In this document: one piece after another, positions 1-8,634 of the stretch
How the letters are laid out: the number at the start of each line of letters is the position of its first letter
Numbering within the stretch: position 1 is the first letter of the stretch
Assembly: GCA_030830005.1 (NCBI GenBank)
Contig: JAURNV010000023.1
Location: forward strand, 1-39,707
Source: Flavobacteriaceae bacterium
Lineage (GTDB): Bacteria; Bacteroidota; Bacteroidia; Flavobacteriales; Flavobacteriaceae
DNA length: 39,707 bases
Reading direction: 5' to 3'
The notes under the pieces: generated by a model
What the model saw: only the letters and a program-made list of their open reading frames with translations
Databases searched by the model: none
Told to the model about the DNA's origin: nothing
Translations under genes and position numbers: made by a program

Positions 1-22
1 TCTCCCACATTTTTTCTTTCAA

Positions 23-94
23 GCCGATGTAGCTCAGGGGTAGCGCGTTTCCTTGGTAAGGAAGAGGTCACGAGTTCAAATCTCGTCATTGGCT
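23..94 (+). tRNA. tRNA-Thr (anticodon GGT)
   Basis: Cloverleaf seen directly. The acceptor stem GCCGATG pairs with CATTGGC (one G-T pair), the D-arm contains AGCTCAGGGGTAGC, the anticodon stem TTTCC/GGAAG encloses the loop TTGGTAA, and the T-arm has GTTCAAATC. Anticodon GGT reads ACC, so threonine. The 3' CCA is not encoded: the discriminator T is followed by CAA. It sits upstream of tuf, where many bacteria keep a tRNA cluster, so other tRNAs may lie just outside the window. Confidence 0.95.
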
Positions 95-285
95 CAATCA
101 CATTCTCTACAACACTTTTTTTCTTGTACTTTTTGCATTAGAGCAAAAACAAATAACCCCTTGGCAATAAAATAAATGCCTATGGCAGCATATAAGTAAT
201 CCTCTTTATATAATGCCAAAATTCCGCCACCTATCATTCCAAAAGCGGCAAGGATGCTTAACAAGTTAATAGTTTTAGATTTCAT
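94..285 (-). CDS. small two-helix membrane protein, unknown function
   Basis: A 63-aa reading frame starting at ATG (MKSKTINLL); an in-frame TTG three codons upstream is less likely. Two hydrophobic segments are visible, roughly residues 5-25 (ending in a glycine-rich GMIGGGIL stretch) and 31-50, joined by a short loop with charged residues. The tail is Lys/Glu-rich and ends with a CCRECD cysteine cluster. I do not recognise the family. Its stop codon shares its last base position with the 3' end of tRNA-Thr on the other strand, and it diverges from tuf. It could be a genuine short inner-membrane protein; the alternative is a chance open frame, but the clean two-helix pattern and basic N-terminus favour a gene. 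Confidence 0.6.
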   Translation of the reverse strand: MKSKTINLLSILAAFGMIGGGILALYKEDYLYAAIGIYFIAKGLFVFALMQKVQEKKCCRECD

Positions 286-369
286 AAGATTCAAATTAGG
301 TTATTTCAATATACAAAAAAATCTTATCATTTTTTTAATGAATTATGTTTATTTAAAAAAGGAAAAGAT

Positions 370-377
370 TATATTTG
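370..377 (+). promoter_or_regulatory. -7 promoter element of tuf
   Basis: TATATTTG matches the Bacteroidota -7 consensus TAnnTTTG exactly. It lies 32 bases before the tuf start. No clear TTG-type -33 box is visible at the usual distance. Confidence 0.6.
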
Positions 378-409
378 CGCTCATTTTAAAAGAATAAACG
401 TACATTATT

Positions 410-1597
410 ATGGCTAAAGAAACTTTTGATCGGTCTAAACCACACCTTAACATTGGTACTATTGGACACGTTGATCACGGGAAAACTACGTTAACAGCTG
501 CCATCACTAAAGTATTGGCTGATGCAGGTTTGTCTGAAGCAAAGAGCTTTGACCAGATCGATAACGCACCCGAAGAAAAAGAAAGAGGTATTACTATTAA
601 TACTTCACACGTTGAATATCAAACTCAAAATCGTCACTACGCGCACGTTGACTGTCCTGGTCACGCCGATTATGTTAAAAACATGGTTACTGGTGCTGCG
701 CAAATGGATGGCGCTATCTTGGTAGTTGCAGCTACCGATGGGCCAATGCCACAAACTCGTGAGCATATCCTTCTAGGTCGTCAGGTAGGTGTTCCGCGTA
801 TAGTTGCTTTTTTGAACAAAGCAGATATGGTAGACGATGAAGAACTACTCGAGCTTGTTGAAATGGAAGTACGCGAACTGCTTTCTTTCTACGACTATGA
901 CGGTGACAATGGTCCTGTTGTACTTGGGTCTGCTCTTGGCGCATTAAATGGAGAGCAAAAATGGGTTGACTCTGTAATGAAGTTGATGGATGAAGTTGAC
1001 GCTTGGATTGAACTTCCTAAGCGTGATGTTGAAAAGGACTTCTTGATGCCCATAGAAGATGTATTCTCTATTACAGGTCGTGGTACAGTTGCTACTGGTC
1101 GTATCGAAACAGGTGTTGCTAACACGGGCGATGCAGTAGATATTATTGGTATGGGCGCTGAAAAACTTGACTCTACTATTACTGGAGTTGAGATGTTCCG
1201 CAAAATTCTTGATCGTGGTGAAGCAGGTGATAACGTAGGAATCTTGTTGCGTGGTATCGAAAAAACAGATATTAAGCGAGGAATGGTAATTTGTAAGCCA
1301 GGTTCTGTTACTCCACATGCTAAGTTTAAGGCAGAGGTTTATATCTTGAAAAAAGAAGAGGGTGGTCGTCACACACCATTCCATAACAACTACCGTCCAC
1401 AGTTTTACGTACGTACAACAGATGTTACTGGAAACATTGTCTTACCTAACGGTGTAGAAATGGTAATGCCAGGTGACAACTTGACTATTACGGTTGATTT
1501 GATTCAACCAATTGCCCTTAATATGGGTCTTCGTTTCGCAATCCGCGAAGGAGGACGTACTGTAGGTGCAGGTCAGGTAACAGAGATATTAGATTAA
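410..1597 (+). CDS. tuf: elongation factor Tu
   Basis: GTPase that delivers aminoacyl-tRNA to the ribosomal A site in the cytoplasm. It has 395 aa, the usual length. The G domain shows the P-loop GHVDHGKT (19-26), switch I ERGITINT (58-65), DCPGH with the catalytic histidine at about 85, and NKAD (136-139), where E. coli has NKCD. Domains II and III follow, with the RGTVATGR and GGRHTPF motifs. The start ATG gives the standard MAKETFDR N-terminus. It stands directly before tRNA-Trp and secE, a common arrangement, but a strong hairpin terminator separates it from them, so tuf is probably mostly transcribed as its own unit from the -7 box at 370. Confidence 0.99.
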   Translation: MAKETFDRSKPHLNIGTIGHVDHGKTTLTAAITKVLADAGLSEAKSFDQIDNAPEEKERGITINTSHVEYQTQNRHYAHVDCPGHADYVKNMVTGAAQMDGAILVVAATDGPMPQTREHILLGRQVGVPRIVAFLNKADMVDDEELLELVEMEVRELLSFYDYDGDNGPVVLGSALGALNGEQKWVDSVMKLMDEVDAWIELPKRDVEKDFLMPIEDVFSITGRGTVATGRIETGVANTGDAVDIIGMGAEKLDSTITGVEMFRKILDRGEAGDNVGILLRGIEKTDIKRGMVICKPGSVTPHAKFKAEVYILKKEEGGRHTPFHNNYRPQFYVRTTDVTGNIVLPNGVEMVMPGDNLTITVDLIQPIALNMGLRFAIREGGRTVGAGQVTEILD

Positions 1598-1619
1598 CAC
1601 AATTAACGTTTTGTGCACT

Positions 1620-1647
1620 AAAGGTGCTGCTTTTTAGTAGCACCTTT
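1620..1647 (+). terminator. intrinsic terminator after tuf
   Basis: An 11-bp stem, AAAGGTGCTGC paired with GTAGCACCTTT, encloses a TTTTTA loop and is followed by TTTT. It starts 22 bases after the tuf stop. It should limit read-through from tuf into tRNA-Trp and secE. Confidence 0.85.
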
Positions 1648-1699
1648 TGCCGCACTTAGCGGGTGTACCGACCCAGATTGGAGTTGTGCACCAACAGAG

Positions 1700-1772
1700 A
1701 CGGGTTTAGCTCAGTTGGTAGAGCACTGGTCTCCAAAACCAGGTGTCGGGAGTTCGAGTCTCTCAACCCGTG
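1700..1772 (+). tRNA. tRNA-Trp (anticodon CCA)
   Basis: Cloverleaf seen directly. Acceptor ACGGGTT pairs with AACCCGT, the D-arm is GCTCAGTTGGTAGAGC, the anticodon stem CTGGT/ACCAG holds the loop CTCCAAA, and the T-loop is TTCGAGT. Anticodon CCA reads UGG, so tryptophan. CCA is not encoded at the 3' end (discriminator G, then CAAGG). The secE start lies only 13 bases downstream. Confidence 0.96.
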
Positions 1773-1785
1773 CAAGGAGAAAATA

Positions 1786-1980
1786 ATGATGGCTATTATT
1801 ACATACATAAAAGACGCTTTTGCGGAGTTAAAAAACCACGTTTCTTGGACGCCTCAGTCCGAGTTGTTGCGCCATACAACAGTTGTGGTCGTTTTTTCTA
1901 TTATTTTTTCGCTTGCCATATGGGGAGCCGACTCCGTACTATCGCGTATTGTTAAATTTTACTTCCAATTAATTAGCTAA
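1786..1980 (+). CDS. secE: preprotein translocase subunit SecE
   Basis: Small essential subunit of the SecYEG channel in the inner membrane. The protein is 64 aa: a short amphipathic N-terminal helix ending in the SecE hallmark ELKNHVSWTP, then one transmembrane helix (VVVVFSIIFSLAIWGAD). The single-helix form is normal for Bacteroidota. I start at ATG 1786; a second ATG directly follows (1789, protein MAIITYIK) and is equally possible. An AAGGAG sequence 6 or 9 bases upstream is notable because other genes here lack Shine-Dalgarno motifs. The gene lies between tRNA-Trp and nusG, two bases from the latter, as in most bacteria. Confidence 0.95.
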   Translation: MMAIITYIKDAFAELKNHVSWTPQSELLRHTTVVVVFSIIFSLAIWGADSVLSRIVKFYFQLIS

Positions 1981-1982
1981 TC

Positions 1983-2537
1983 ATGACAATTGAAACGGAA
2001 GTTAAAAAGTGGTATGTTGTTCGAGCTGTAAGCGGACAAGAAAATAAAATCAAATCATATATTGAATCTGATATTGCACGCCTTGGGCTTTCGGATTATG
2101 TAGAAGAAGTTCTTGTTCCGACAGAAAAAGTGGTTCAAATTCGGAATGGAAAAAAAGTAAATAAAGAGCGTAATTACTTTCCAGGGTACATTATGATTAA
2201 GGCAAATCTTTCTGGAGAAGTACCTCATATTATACGTTCCATTACAAATGTAATAGGTTTTTTAGGGGAGACAAAAGGTGGTGAGCCTGTGCCTCTTCGT
2301 TCAACAGAAGTAAATCGAATGCTTGGAAAGGTAGATGAGCTTTCTGTTCAATCTGACAATGTTGTAATTCCATACAAAATTGGCGAAACCGTTAAGGTTA
2401 TTGACGGGCCATTTAATGGATTTAATGGTACTATCGAAAAAGTAAATGAAGAAAAACGCAAGTTGGAAGTTATGGTGAAGATTTTCGGAAGAAAAACACC
2501 ACTGGAACTTTCATACATGCAGGTAGAAAAAGTTTGA
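1983..2537 (+). CDS. nusG: transcription termination/antitermination factor NusG
   Basis: Elongation factor that binds RNA polymerase and couples it to Rho or to the ribosome. The protein has 184 aa. The NGN domain occupies about 8-115 (WYVVRAVSGQENKIK near the start, then NYFPGYIMIKA and a GFLGE segment). A C-terminal KOW domain spans about 130-180, with the VKVIDGPFNGFNGTIEKV core. It follows secE by two bases and precedes rplK, the standard order. The family assignment is secure. Confidence 0.98.
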   Translation: MTIETEVKKWYVVRAVSGQENKIKSYIESDIARLGLSDYVEEVLVPTEKVVQIRNGKKVNKERNYFPGYIMIKANLSGEVPHIIRSITNVIGFLGETKGGEPVPLRSTEVNRMLGKVDELSVQSDNVVIPYKIGETVKVIDGPFNGFNGTIEKVNEEKRKLEVMVKIFGRKTPLELSYMQVEKV

Positions 2538-2555
2538 GTGTTACGCACAACGATG

Positions 2556-2583
2556 ACTGTATAGCTTCCACTTATACAGTTTT
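2556..2583 (+). promoter_or_regulatory. hairpin between nusG and rplK
   Basis: ACTGTATA pairs perfectly with TATACAGT across a 9-base loop, followed by TTTT. It lies in the 69-base gap before rplK. It could be a weak attenuator or a site for ribosomal protein feedback: L1 is known to bind the L11-L1 leader in E. coli. The sequence alone does not separate these options. Confidence 0.45.
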
Positions 2584-2606
2584 CAATAATGTAGATTAAA
2601 TTAATA

Positions 2607-3044
2607 ATGGCTAAAGAAGTAAGTAAAGTAGTAAAACTACAAGTTAGGGGAGGCGCCGCGAATCCATCGCCGCCGGTTGGACCCGCTCTGGGTGCCGCAG
2701 GGGTAAATATCATGGAGTTCTGTAAGCAGTTTAATGCCAGAACTCAAGATAAACCAGGCAAAGTATTGCCAGTAGTAATCTCTGTGTATGCAGATAAGTC
2801 TTTTGACTTTGTTGTAAAAACACCACCCGCAGCCGTTCAATTGATGGAAGCCGCTAAGGTTAAAAAAGGATCAGGCGAACCCAACCGCAGCAAAGTAGCG
2901 AGTGTTACTTGGGAACAAGTAAAAGTAATCGCTGAAGATAAAATGCAAGATTTAAATGCATTTACAGTTGAATCTGCCATGAAAATGGTAGCTGGGACAG
3001 CACGATCAATGGGATTTACTGTTAAAGGAAATTCTCCTTTTTAA
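2607..3044 (+). CDS. rplK: 50S ribosomal protein L11 (uL11)
   Basis: Ribosomal protein of the GTPase-associated centre, at the base of the L7/L12 stalk, binding 23S rRNA. The protein has 145 aa, slightly longer than E. coli L11. The N-terminal domain carries the proline-rich [10 protein letters not shown] motif (about 20-29) followed by [12 protein letters not shown]. The C-terminal rRNA-binding domain ends in [10 protein letters not shown]. It starts the rplKAJL ribosomal block and is 12 bases from rplA, so it is surely co-transcribed with it. Confidence 0.98.
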   Translation: MAKEVSKVVKLQVRGGAANPSPPVGPALGAAGVNIMEFCKQFNARTQDKPGKVLPVVISVYADKSFDFVVKTPPAAVQLMEAAKVKKGSGEPNRSKVASVTWEQVKVIAEDKMQDLNAFTVESAMKMVAGTARSMGFTVKGNSPF

Positions 3045-3056
3045 TTGAAGTGAAAT

Positions 3057-3746
3057 ATGGGAAAAGTTACAAAAAAGCGTAAAGAAGCGCTCAGTAAAAT
3101 AGACCGGACAAAACTGTACTCGTTGCAGGATGCTTCCGCATTGGTTAAACAAATCGCTAGTTCGAAATTCGATGAATCTGTAGACCTTGCCATTCGTTTA
3201 GGTGTTGACCCTCGTAAAGCAAACCAAATGGTTCGCGGCGTGGTTACGCTTCCGCATGGTACCGGTAAAGATGTTCGGGTTTTGGCCTTAGTTACACCTG
3301 ACAAAGAAGCTGAAGCCCAAGAGGCAGGTGCTGATTTTGTTGGATTAGATGAATATCTGCAAAAAATCAAAGATGGATGGACTGATGTTGATGTTATCAT
3401 TACCATGCCAAGCGTGATGGGTAAGTTAGGCCCATTAGGACGTGTTTTAGGTCCTAGAGGATTAATGCCAAACCCTAAAACAGGTACGGTTACTATGGAC
3501 GTTGCAAAAGCTGTTCGTGAGGTAAAAGCAGGAAAAATTGATTTCAAAGTAGATAAAACAGGAATTATTCATGCTCCGATTGGTAAAGTGTCTTTTGATG
3601 CTGATAAAATTTCGGGTAATGCTAACGAACTGTTACAAACAATAATCAAACTAAAGCCATCGTCTTCTAAAGGTATTTACATTAAAAGTATTGCCTTATC
3701 TAGCACGATGAGCCCAAGTATATCCATTGATACTAAGGCTGTCTAA
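3057..3746 (+). CDS. rplA: 50S ribosomal protein L1 (uL1)
   Basis: Component of the L1 stalk of the large subunit, involved in release of E-site tRNA; in E. coli it also represses its own L11-L1 mRNA. The protein has 229 aa, the normal length. Signature stretches: [20 protein letters not shown] (40-60), [15 protein letters not shown] (about 130-145) and the closing [17 protein letters not shown]. It lies between rplK and rplJ with short gaps (12 and 15 bases). Confidence 0.98.
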   Translation: MGKVTKKRKEALSKIDRTKLYSLQDASALVKQIASSKFDESVDLAIRLGVDPRKANQMVRGVVTLPHGTGKDVRVLALVTPDKEAEAQEAGADFVGLDEYLQKIKDGWTDVDVIITMPSVMGKLGPLGRVLGPRGLMPNPKTGTVTMDVAKAVREVKAGKIDFKVDKTGIIHAPIGKVSFDADKISGNANELLQTIIKLKPSSSKGIYIKSIALSSTMSPSISIDTKAV

Positions 3747-3761
3747 TAGCGTATAGAATAT

Positions 3762-4283
3762 ATGACACGAGAAGAAAAAGCAATCGTAATTGAGCAGTTA
3801 ACTGCCAAACTAGCAGATAGTCCAAACATCTATTTAACAGATGCTTCGGGTTTGAATGCTGAGGTTACTTCTAATTTAAGACGTGCCTGTTTTAAGGCAA
3901 ATATTAAACTTGAGGTAGTAAAAAATACGTTGTTGACCAAAGCCATGGAGGCTTCTGATAAAGATTTTGGTGAGTTAACCTCAATCTTAGTTGGAAATAC
4001 CGCCATGATGCTTTCAGAAACAGGTAATGCACCTGCAAAACTGATCAAAGAATTCCGCAAAAAGTCGAATAAGCCTATTTTAAAAGGGGCCTTTATTGAA
4101 GAGGCCGTCTATTTAGGTGACGACCAAGTGGAAGCTTTGGTAAACATCAAATCAAAGGACGAATTGATTGGCGAGATTATAACCTTGCTACAATCGCCCG
4201 CTAAAAACGTGGTATCTGCCCTTCAATCAGGTGGAGGTACCCTTGCTGGAATAATCAAAACACTTTCTGAAAAGGAAGCTTAA
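3762..4283 (+). CDS. rplJ: 50S ribosomal protein L10 (uL10)
   Basis: Stalk base protein that binds 23S rRNA through its N-terminal domain and anchors L7/L12 dimers through its C-terminal helix. The protein has 173 aa. The N-terminal part contains the typical LRRACFKANIKLEVVKNTL run (about 39-58) and the GNTAMM segment. The final helix (LAGIIKTLSEKEA) is the expected L12 docking region. Only 15 bases separate it from rplA, so there is no room for the extended L10 leader known from other phyla; any autoregulation must use another site. Confidence 0.97.
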   Translation: MTREEKAIVIEQLTAKLADSPNIYLTDASGLNAEVTSNLRRACFKANIKLEVVKNTLLTKAMEASDKDFGELTSILVGNTAMMLSETGNAPAKLIKEFRKKSNKPILKGAFIEEAVYLGDDQVEALVNIKSKDELIGEIITLLQSPAKNVVSALQSGGGTLAGIIKTLSEKEA

Positions 4284-4316
4284 AACGTAAAATAAAAACA
4301 ATTAAATAGTTCAAAA

Positions 4317-4694
4317 ATGGCAGATTTAAAAGATTTTGCAGAACAGTTGGTCAATTTGACCGTAAAAGAGGTCAACGAATTGGCCAACATCCTTAAAGAA
4401 GAATATGGCATAGAGCCTGCAGCAGCAGCCGTTGCTGTAGCTGGACCTGCTGCCGGTGGTGGCGGTGAAGCAGCTGAGGAAAAATCAGAGTTTGATGTTA
4501 TCCTTAAAGCTGCTGGAGCTTCTAAACTTGCTGTAGTTAAGCTTGTTAAAGAACTTACCGGCCTTGGTCTTAAAGAGGCAAAAGAGCTTGTTGACAATGC
4601 ACCTAGCCCAATAAAGGAAGGTGTAGCAAAAGATGAAGCTGAAGGACTGAAATCTTCACTAGAAGAAGCAGGTGCTGAAGTTGAGCTTAAATAA
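4317..4694 (+). CDS. rplL: 50S ribosomal protein L7/L12 (bL12)
   Basis: Flexible stalk protein that recruits translational GTPases, present in several copies per ribosome. The protein has 125 aa. The N-terminal dimerisation region (about 1-33) is followed by an Ala/Gly-rich hinge ([20 protein letters not shown], about 36-55) and the C-terminal domain with [20 protein letters not shown] and [14 protein letters not shown] strong hairpin 23 bases downstream separates it from rpoB. Confidence 0.98.
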   Translation: MADLKDFAEQLVNLTVKEVNELANILKEEYGIEPAAAAVAVAGPAAGGGGEAAEEKSEFDVILKAAGASKLAVVKLVKELTGLGLKEAKELVDNAPSPIKEGVAKDEAEGLKSSLEEAGAEVELK

Positions 4695-4717
4695 GTAAGC
4701 TTAAGACGTTAATCAGA

Positions 4718-4755
4718 GGTTTAAGCCTTCCCGCACGGCGGGTTGGGCTTAAACC
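4718..4755 (+). terminator. attenuator-like hairpin between rplL and rpoB
   Basis: A 10-bp perfect outer stem (GGTTTAAGCC / GGCTTAAACC), a small TT/TTG internal loop, then a GC-rich inner stem (CCCGC / GCGGG) with an ACG loop. T-rich but interrupted sequence follows (ATTTGGTGTTTTA). rpoB lies 50 bases downstream with no perfect promoter between, so partial termination that lowers rpoBC relative to ribosomal protein mRNA is a reasonable reading; E. coli has an attenuator at the equivalent place. Confidence 0.65.
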
Positions 4756-4805
4756 ATTTGGTGTTTTATGCCCCATGTAATAAAAATTTATAATAATTGA
4801 CCCGT

Positions 4806-7800
4806 ATGTCCAATACAACAAGCGTAACCCGACACAATTTTGCTTCGGCCATTGGTACTCCCCCTTACCCAGATTTTCTAGATATTCAAATAAAATCTTT
4901 CCAAGACTTTTTTCAACTTGAGACCAAGTCTGATGAGCGAGGAAATGAAGGTTTGTATAATACCTTCATGGAAAACTTTCCGATTTCTGACACCCGAAAT
5001 CAGTTTGTTTTAGAGTTTTTGGATTATTTTGTTGATCCTCCTCGTTACAGTATTCAAGAATGTATCGAGCGTGGACTCACGTACAGTGTTCCACTTAAGG
5101 CTCGACTTAAATTGTTTTGTACTGACCCAGAACACGAGGACTTTGAAACCATAGTGCAGGATGTTTACTTAGGAGTAATTCCATATATGACTCCTAGCGG
5201 TACCTTTGTTATTAACGGAGCAGAACGAATTGTTGTGTCACAATTACACCGCTCTCCTGGTGTGTTTTTTGGACAATCGTTCCACGCTAACGGGACTAAA
5301 TTGTATTCCGCTCGTGTAATCCCTTTTAAAGGTTCTTGGATTGAATTTGCTACGGATATCAATAGTGTTATGTACGCTTATATAGACCGTAAGAAAAAGT
5401 TGCCTGTAACTACCCTTTTCAGAGCGATTGGATTTGAGCGTGATAAAGATATTCTTGAAATTTTTGATTTGGCAGAGGAAGTGAAAGTTTCTAAGGCCGG
5501 AATTAAAAAAGTACTTGGGCGTAAGCTTGCGGCACGCGTACTTAATACTTGGTTTGAAGATTTTGTTGATGAGGACACAGGCGAGGTTGTTTCTATAGAA
5601 CGTAACGAAATTGTGTTGGATCGTGATACTGTTCTTGAAAAAGAACACATCGATCAGATTTTGGAAGCAAATGCTGCTACTATCTTATTGCATAAAGAAG
5701 AATCGCAGTCGGCTGATTATGCAATTATTCATAATACGCTTCAAAAAGATCCTACTAACTCTGAAAAAGAAGCTGTTGAACATATTTACCGCCAGTTGCG
5801 TAACGCTGAACCGCCAGATGAAGAAACGGCTCGAGGCATTATTGATAAATTGTTTTTCTCTGATCAACGGTATAATCTTGGTGAGGTAGGACGTTATCGA
5901 ATGAATAAAAAACTTGGTTTGGACATTGATATGGACAAGCAAGTACTTACCAAAGAGGATATCATTACTATTATTAAGTACCTTATTGAGTTAATAAACT
6001 CTAAGGCTGAAATTGATGATATTGATCACTTATCTAACCGTCGCGTAAGAACTGTAGGCGAGCAACTATCTTCGCAGTTTGGAGTAGGTCTTTCTCGTAT
6101 GGCACGGACTATTCGTGAGCGAATGAATGTACGCGATAATGAGGTGTTTACTCCGATTGATTTGATTAATGCGAAGACACTTTCTTCTGTTATCAACTCA
6201 TTTTTTGGAACCAACCAACTTTCGCAGTTTATGGACCAAACGAATCCACTTGCAGAAATTACGCATAAACGACGATTATCTGCTCTTGGACCAGGAGGAT
6301 TATCTCGCGAGCGTGCTGGATTTGAGGTTCGTGACGTACATTACACCCACTATGGAAGATTATGTCCGATAGAAACACCGGAAGGGCCAAATATTGGGTT
6401 GATTTCTTCTTTAGGAGTATTTGCAAAAGTGAATAATCTTGGATTTATCGAAACGCCTTATTTCAAAGTAGAAAATGGTGTGGTGGATATGTCATCTTCT
6501 CAATATCTTTCTGCTGAAGAAGAAGAAGGAAAGTTATTTGCTCAAGCAAATATTGAAAAAACAGAATCTGGAGAAATAGTTGCCGATAAGATTATTGCCC
6601 GTTTAGAAGCTGATTACCCGGTTGTTGATAAAACAGATGTACACTATACGGATGTTGCGCCAAACCAAATTGCTTCTATTTCGGCTTCGTTAATTCCGTT
6701 TTTGGAGCATGACGATGCAAACCGTGCCTTAATGGGATCTAACATGATGCGTCAGGCAGTGCCTTTGTTGCGCCCACAAGCTCCTATTGTTGGAACAGGT
6801 TTAGAACGGCAGGTTGCTTCAGACTCGCGCGTCCTTATTAATGCTGAAGGAATTGGAAAGGTTATTTATGTAGATGCTGAGAAAATCACCATCAAATATG
6901 ATATGACAGAAGAAGATAAACTAGTATCTTTTGATTCTGATGAAAAAACGTACGAGCTTATCAAGTTTAGAAAAACAAATCAAGGAACATGTATTAACCT
7001 TAAGCCTATTGTTGCTGTTGGCGACCGAGTAGAAAAAGGTCAGGTACTTTGTCAAGGGTATGCTACAGAAAACGGCGAACTCGCACTTGGTCGAAATATG
7101 AAAGTCGCCTTTATGCCTTGGAAAGGCTACAACTTTGAGGATGCCATTGTTATTTCTGAAAAAGTTGTTCGGGACGATATTTTTACTTCTATTCACATTG
7201 ATGAGTATTCATTGGAAGTACGCGATACCAAGCTAGGGAAAGAGGAACTCACTAACGATATTCCAAATGTTAGTGAAGAAGCCACAAAAGACTTAGACGA
7301 AAATGGTATGATTCGTGTAGGTGCCGAAGTAGGTGCAGGAGACATCCTTATAGGGAAGATTACCCCTAAAGGTGAGTCTGACCCAACTCCCGAAGAGAAA
7401 CTCCTTAGAGCAATTTTCGGTGATAAGGCTGGGGATGTCAAAGACGCTTCTTTGAAAGCTTCTCCTTCACTAAACGGGGTTGTTATTGATAAAAAACTCT
7501 TTACGAGAATTGTTAAAGATAAACGCAAGCGTTCACAAGACAAGGAGGCTATAACTGAACTTGAAGACAAATATGACGCTAAGTTTGAGCAACTAAAGGT
7601 TGTTTTAGTTGAAAAATTGTTTGCTATTTTGAGTGGTAAAACGTGTCAAGGAGTAATGAATGACTTGGGCGAAGAGGTAATGCCTAAAGGTAAGAAGTTT
7701 ACCCTTAAAATGTTAAATGCTGTTGATGATTACGCACACTTAATTAATTCAGATTGGACAGTTGATAAGAAGGTCAATAAGTTAGTCAACGACTTGATGC

Positions 7801-8618
7801 ATAATTATAAAATTAAGGAGAATGACTTGCAAGGGGCTTTGCGTCGCCACAAATTCACGATTTCTGTAGGTGATGAACTTCCAGCCGGAATTTTAAAACT
7901 TGCTAAAGTATACATCGCTAAAAAGCGTAAGCTTAAAGTTGGTGATAAAATGGCCGGTCGTCACGGGAACAAGGGTATTGTTGCACGAATTGTACGTCAA
8001 GAAGATATGCCATTCTTAGAAGATGGAACTCCGGTTGATATTGTTCTCAACCCTCTTGGTGTACCATCACGAATGAATATTGGACAAATCTATGAAACGG
8101 TTCTTGGTTGGGCAGGTCAAAAATTAGGCAAAACGTTTGCCACACCAATTTTTGACGGAGCCACTAACGAACAAATAGATACCATAACTGCCGATGCAGG
8201 GGTTCCGCAATTCGGACATACTTACCTATATGACGGTGGAACTGGCGAGCGTTTTGATCAACCAGCTACTGTGGGTGTAATTTATATGCTAAAACTCGGC
8301 CACATGGTTGATGATAAAATGCACTCGCGCTCCATTGGACCGTACTCGTTAATTACGCAACAGCCTCTAGGAGGTAAAGCTCAATTTGGTGGACAGCGCT
8401 TTGGTGAAATGGAAGTTTGGGCTTTAGAAGCATATGGTGCTTCTAGTACCCTCCAAGAAATTTTGACGGTTAAGTCTGATGACGTTATTGGCCGAGCCAA
8501 AACATACGAGTCAATTGTTAAAGGTGAAGCTATGCCAAAACCTGGTCTTCCTGAGTCCTTTAATGTATTGATGCACGAACTGAAAGGCCTTGGCCTTGAT
8601 ATTCGATTAGAAGAATAA
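4806..8618 (+). CDS. rpoB: DNA-directed RNA polymerase subunit beta
   Basis: Beta subunit of RNA polymerase, forming one side of the active-site cleft and the rifampicin pocket. I start at ATG 4806 ([12 protein letters not shown], 1270 aa); an in-frame TTG at 4797 is less likely. Flavobacterial landmarks include [19 protein letters not shown] near the start and the [19 protein letters not shown] region. The rifampicin cluster reads QFMDQTNPL and [10 protein letters not shown]; the residues equivalent to E. coli D516, H526 and S531 are D477, H487 and S492, so classic resistance changes are absent. The C-terminal part has GRHGNKG and [20 protein letters not shown]. rpoC follows after 16 bases. 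Confidence 0.99.
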   Translation: MSNTTSVTRHNFASAIGTPPYPDFLDIQIKSFQDFFQLETKSDERGNEGLYNTFMENFPISDTRNQFVLEFLDYFVDPPRYSIQECIERGLTYSVPLKARLKLFCTDPEHEDFETIVQDVYLGVIPYMTPSGTFVINGAERIVVSQLHRSPGVFFGQSFHANGTKLYSARVIPFKGSWIEFATDINSVMYAYIDRKKKLPVTTLFRAIGFERDKDILEIFDLAEEVKVSKAGIKKVLGRKLAARVLNTWFEDFVDEDTGEVVSIERNEIVLDRDTVLEKEHIDQILEANAATILLHKEESQSADYAIIHNTLQKDPTNSEKEAVEHIYRQLRNAEPPDEETARGIIDKLFFSDQRYNLGEVGRYRMNKKLGLDIDMDKQVLTKEDIITIIKYLIELINSKAEIDDIDHLSNRRVRTVGEQLSSQFGVGLSRMARTIRERMNVRDNEVFTPIDLINAKTLSSVINSFFGTNQLSQFMDQTNPLAEITHKRRLSALGPGGLSRERAGFEVRDVHYTHYGRLCPIETPEGPNIGLISSLGVFAKVNNLGFIETPYFKVENGVVDMSSSQYLSAEEEEGKLFAQANIEKTESGEIVADKIIARLEADYPVVDKTDVHYTDVAPNQIASISASLIPFLEHDDANRALMGSNMMRQAVPLLRPQAPIVGTGLERQVASDSRVLINAEGIGKVIYVDAEKITIKYDMTEEDKLVSFDSDEKTYELIKFRKTNQGTCINLKPIVAVGDRVEKGQVLCQGYATENGELALGRNMKVAFMPWKGYNFEDAIVISEKVVRDDIFTSIHIDEYSLEVRDTKLGKEELTNDIPNVSEEATKDLDENGMIRVGAEVGAGDILIGKITPKGESDPTPEEKLLRAIFGDKAGDVKDASLKASPSLNGVVIDKKLFTRIVKDKRKRSQDKEAITELEDKYDAKFEQLKVVLVEKLFAILSGKTCQGVMNDLGEEVMPKGKKFTLKMLNAVDDYAHLINSDWTVDKKVNKLVNDLMHNYKIKENDLQGALRRHKFTISVGDELPAGILKLAKVYIAKKRKLKVGDKMAGRHGNKGIVARIVRQEDMPFLEDGTPVDIVLNPLGVPSRMNIGQIYETVLGWAGQKLGKTFATPIFDGATNEQIDTITADAGVPQFGHTYLYDGGTGERFDQPATVGVIYMLKLGHMVDDKMHSRSIGPYSLITQQPLGGKAQFGGQRFGEMEVWALEAYGASSTLQEILTVKSDDVIGRAKTYESIVKGEAMPKPGLPESFNVLMHELKGLGLDIRLEE

Positions 8619-8634
8619 TAATATTTAAGAGTAG

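Noticed and set aside
895-1384. Long open frames antisense to tuf
   Set aside because: They are shadows of the EF-Tu codons on the other strand, with no start context or family resemblance. The same applies to antisense frames across rpoB, rpoC, htpG and other genes.
1663-1785. Longer N-terminus for secE reaching back through tRNA-Trp
   Set aside because: It would translate the tRNA gene; SecE homology starts only at the ATG pair at 1786/1789.
6210-6290. Rifampicin-resistance changes in rpoB
   Set aside because: The residues equivalent to E. coli D516, H526 and S531 are all the sensitive type.
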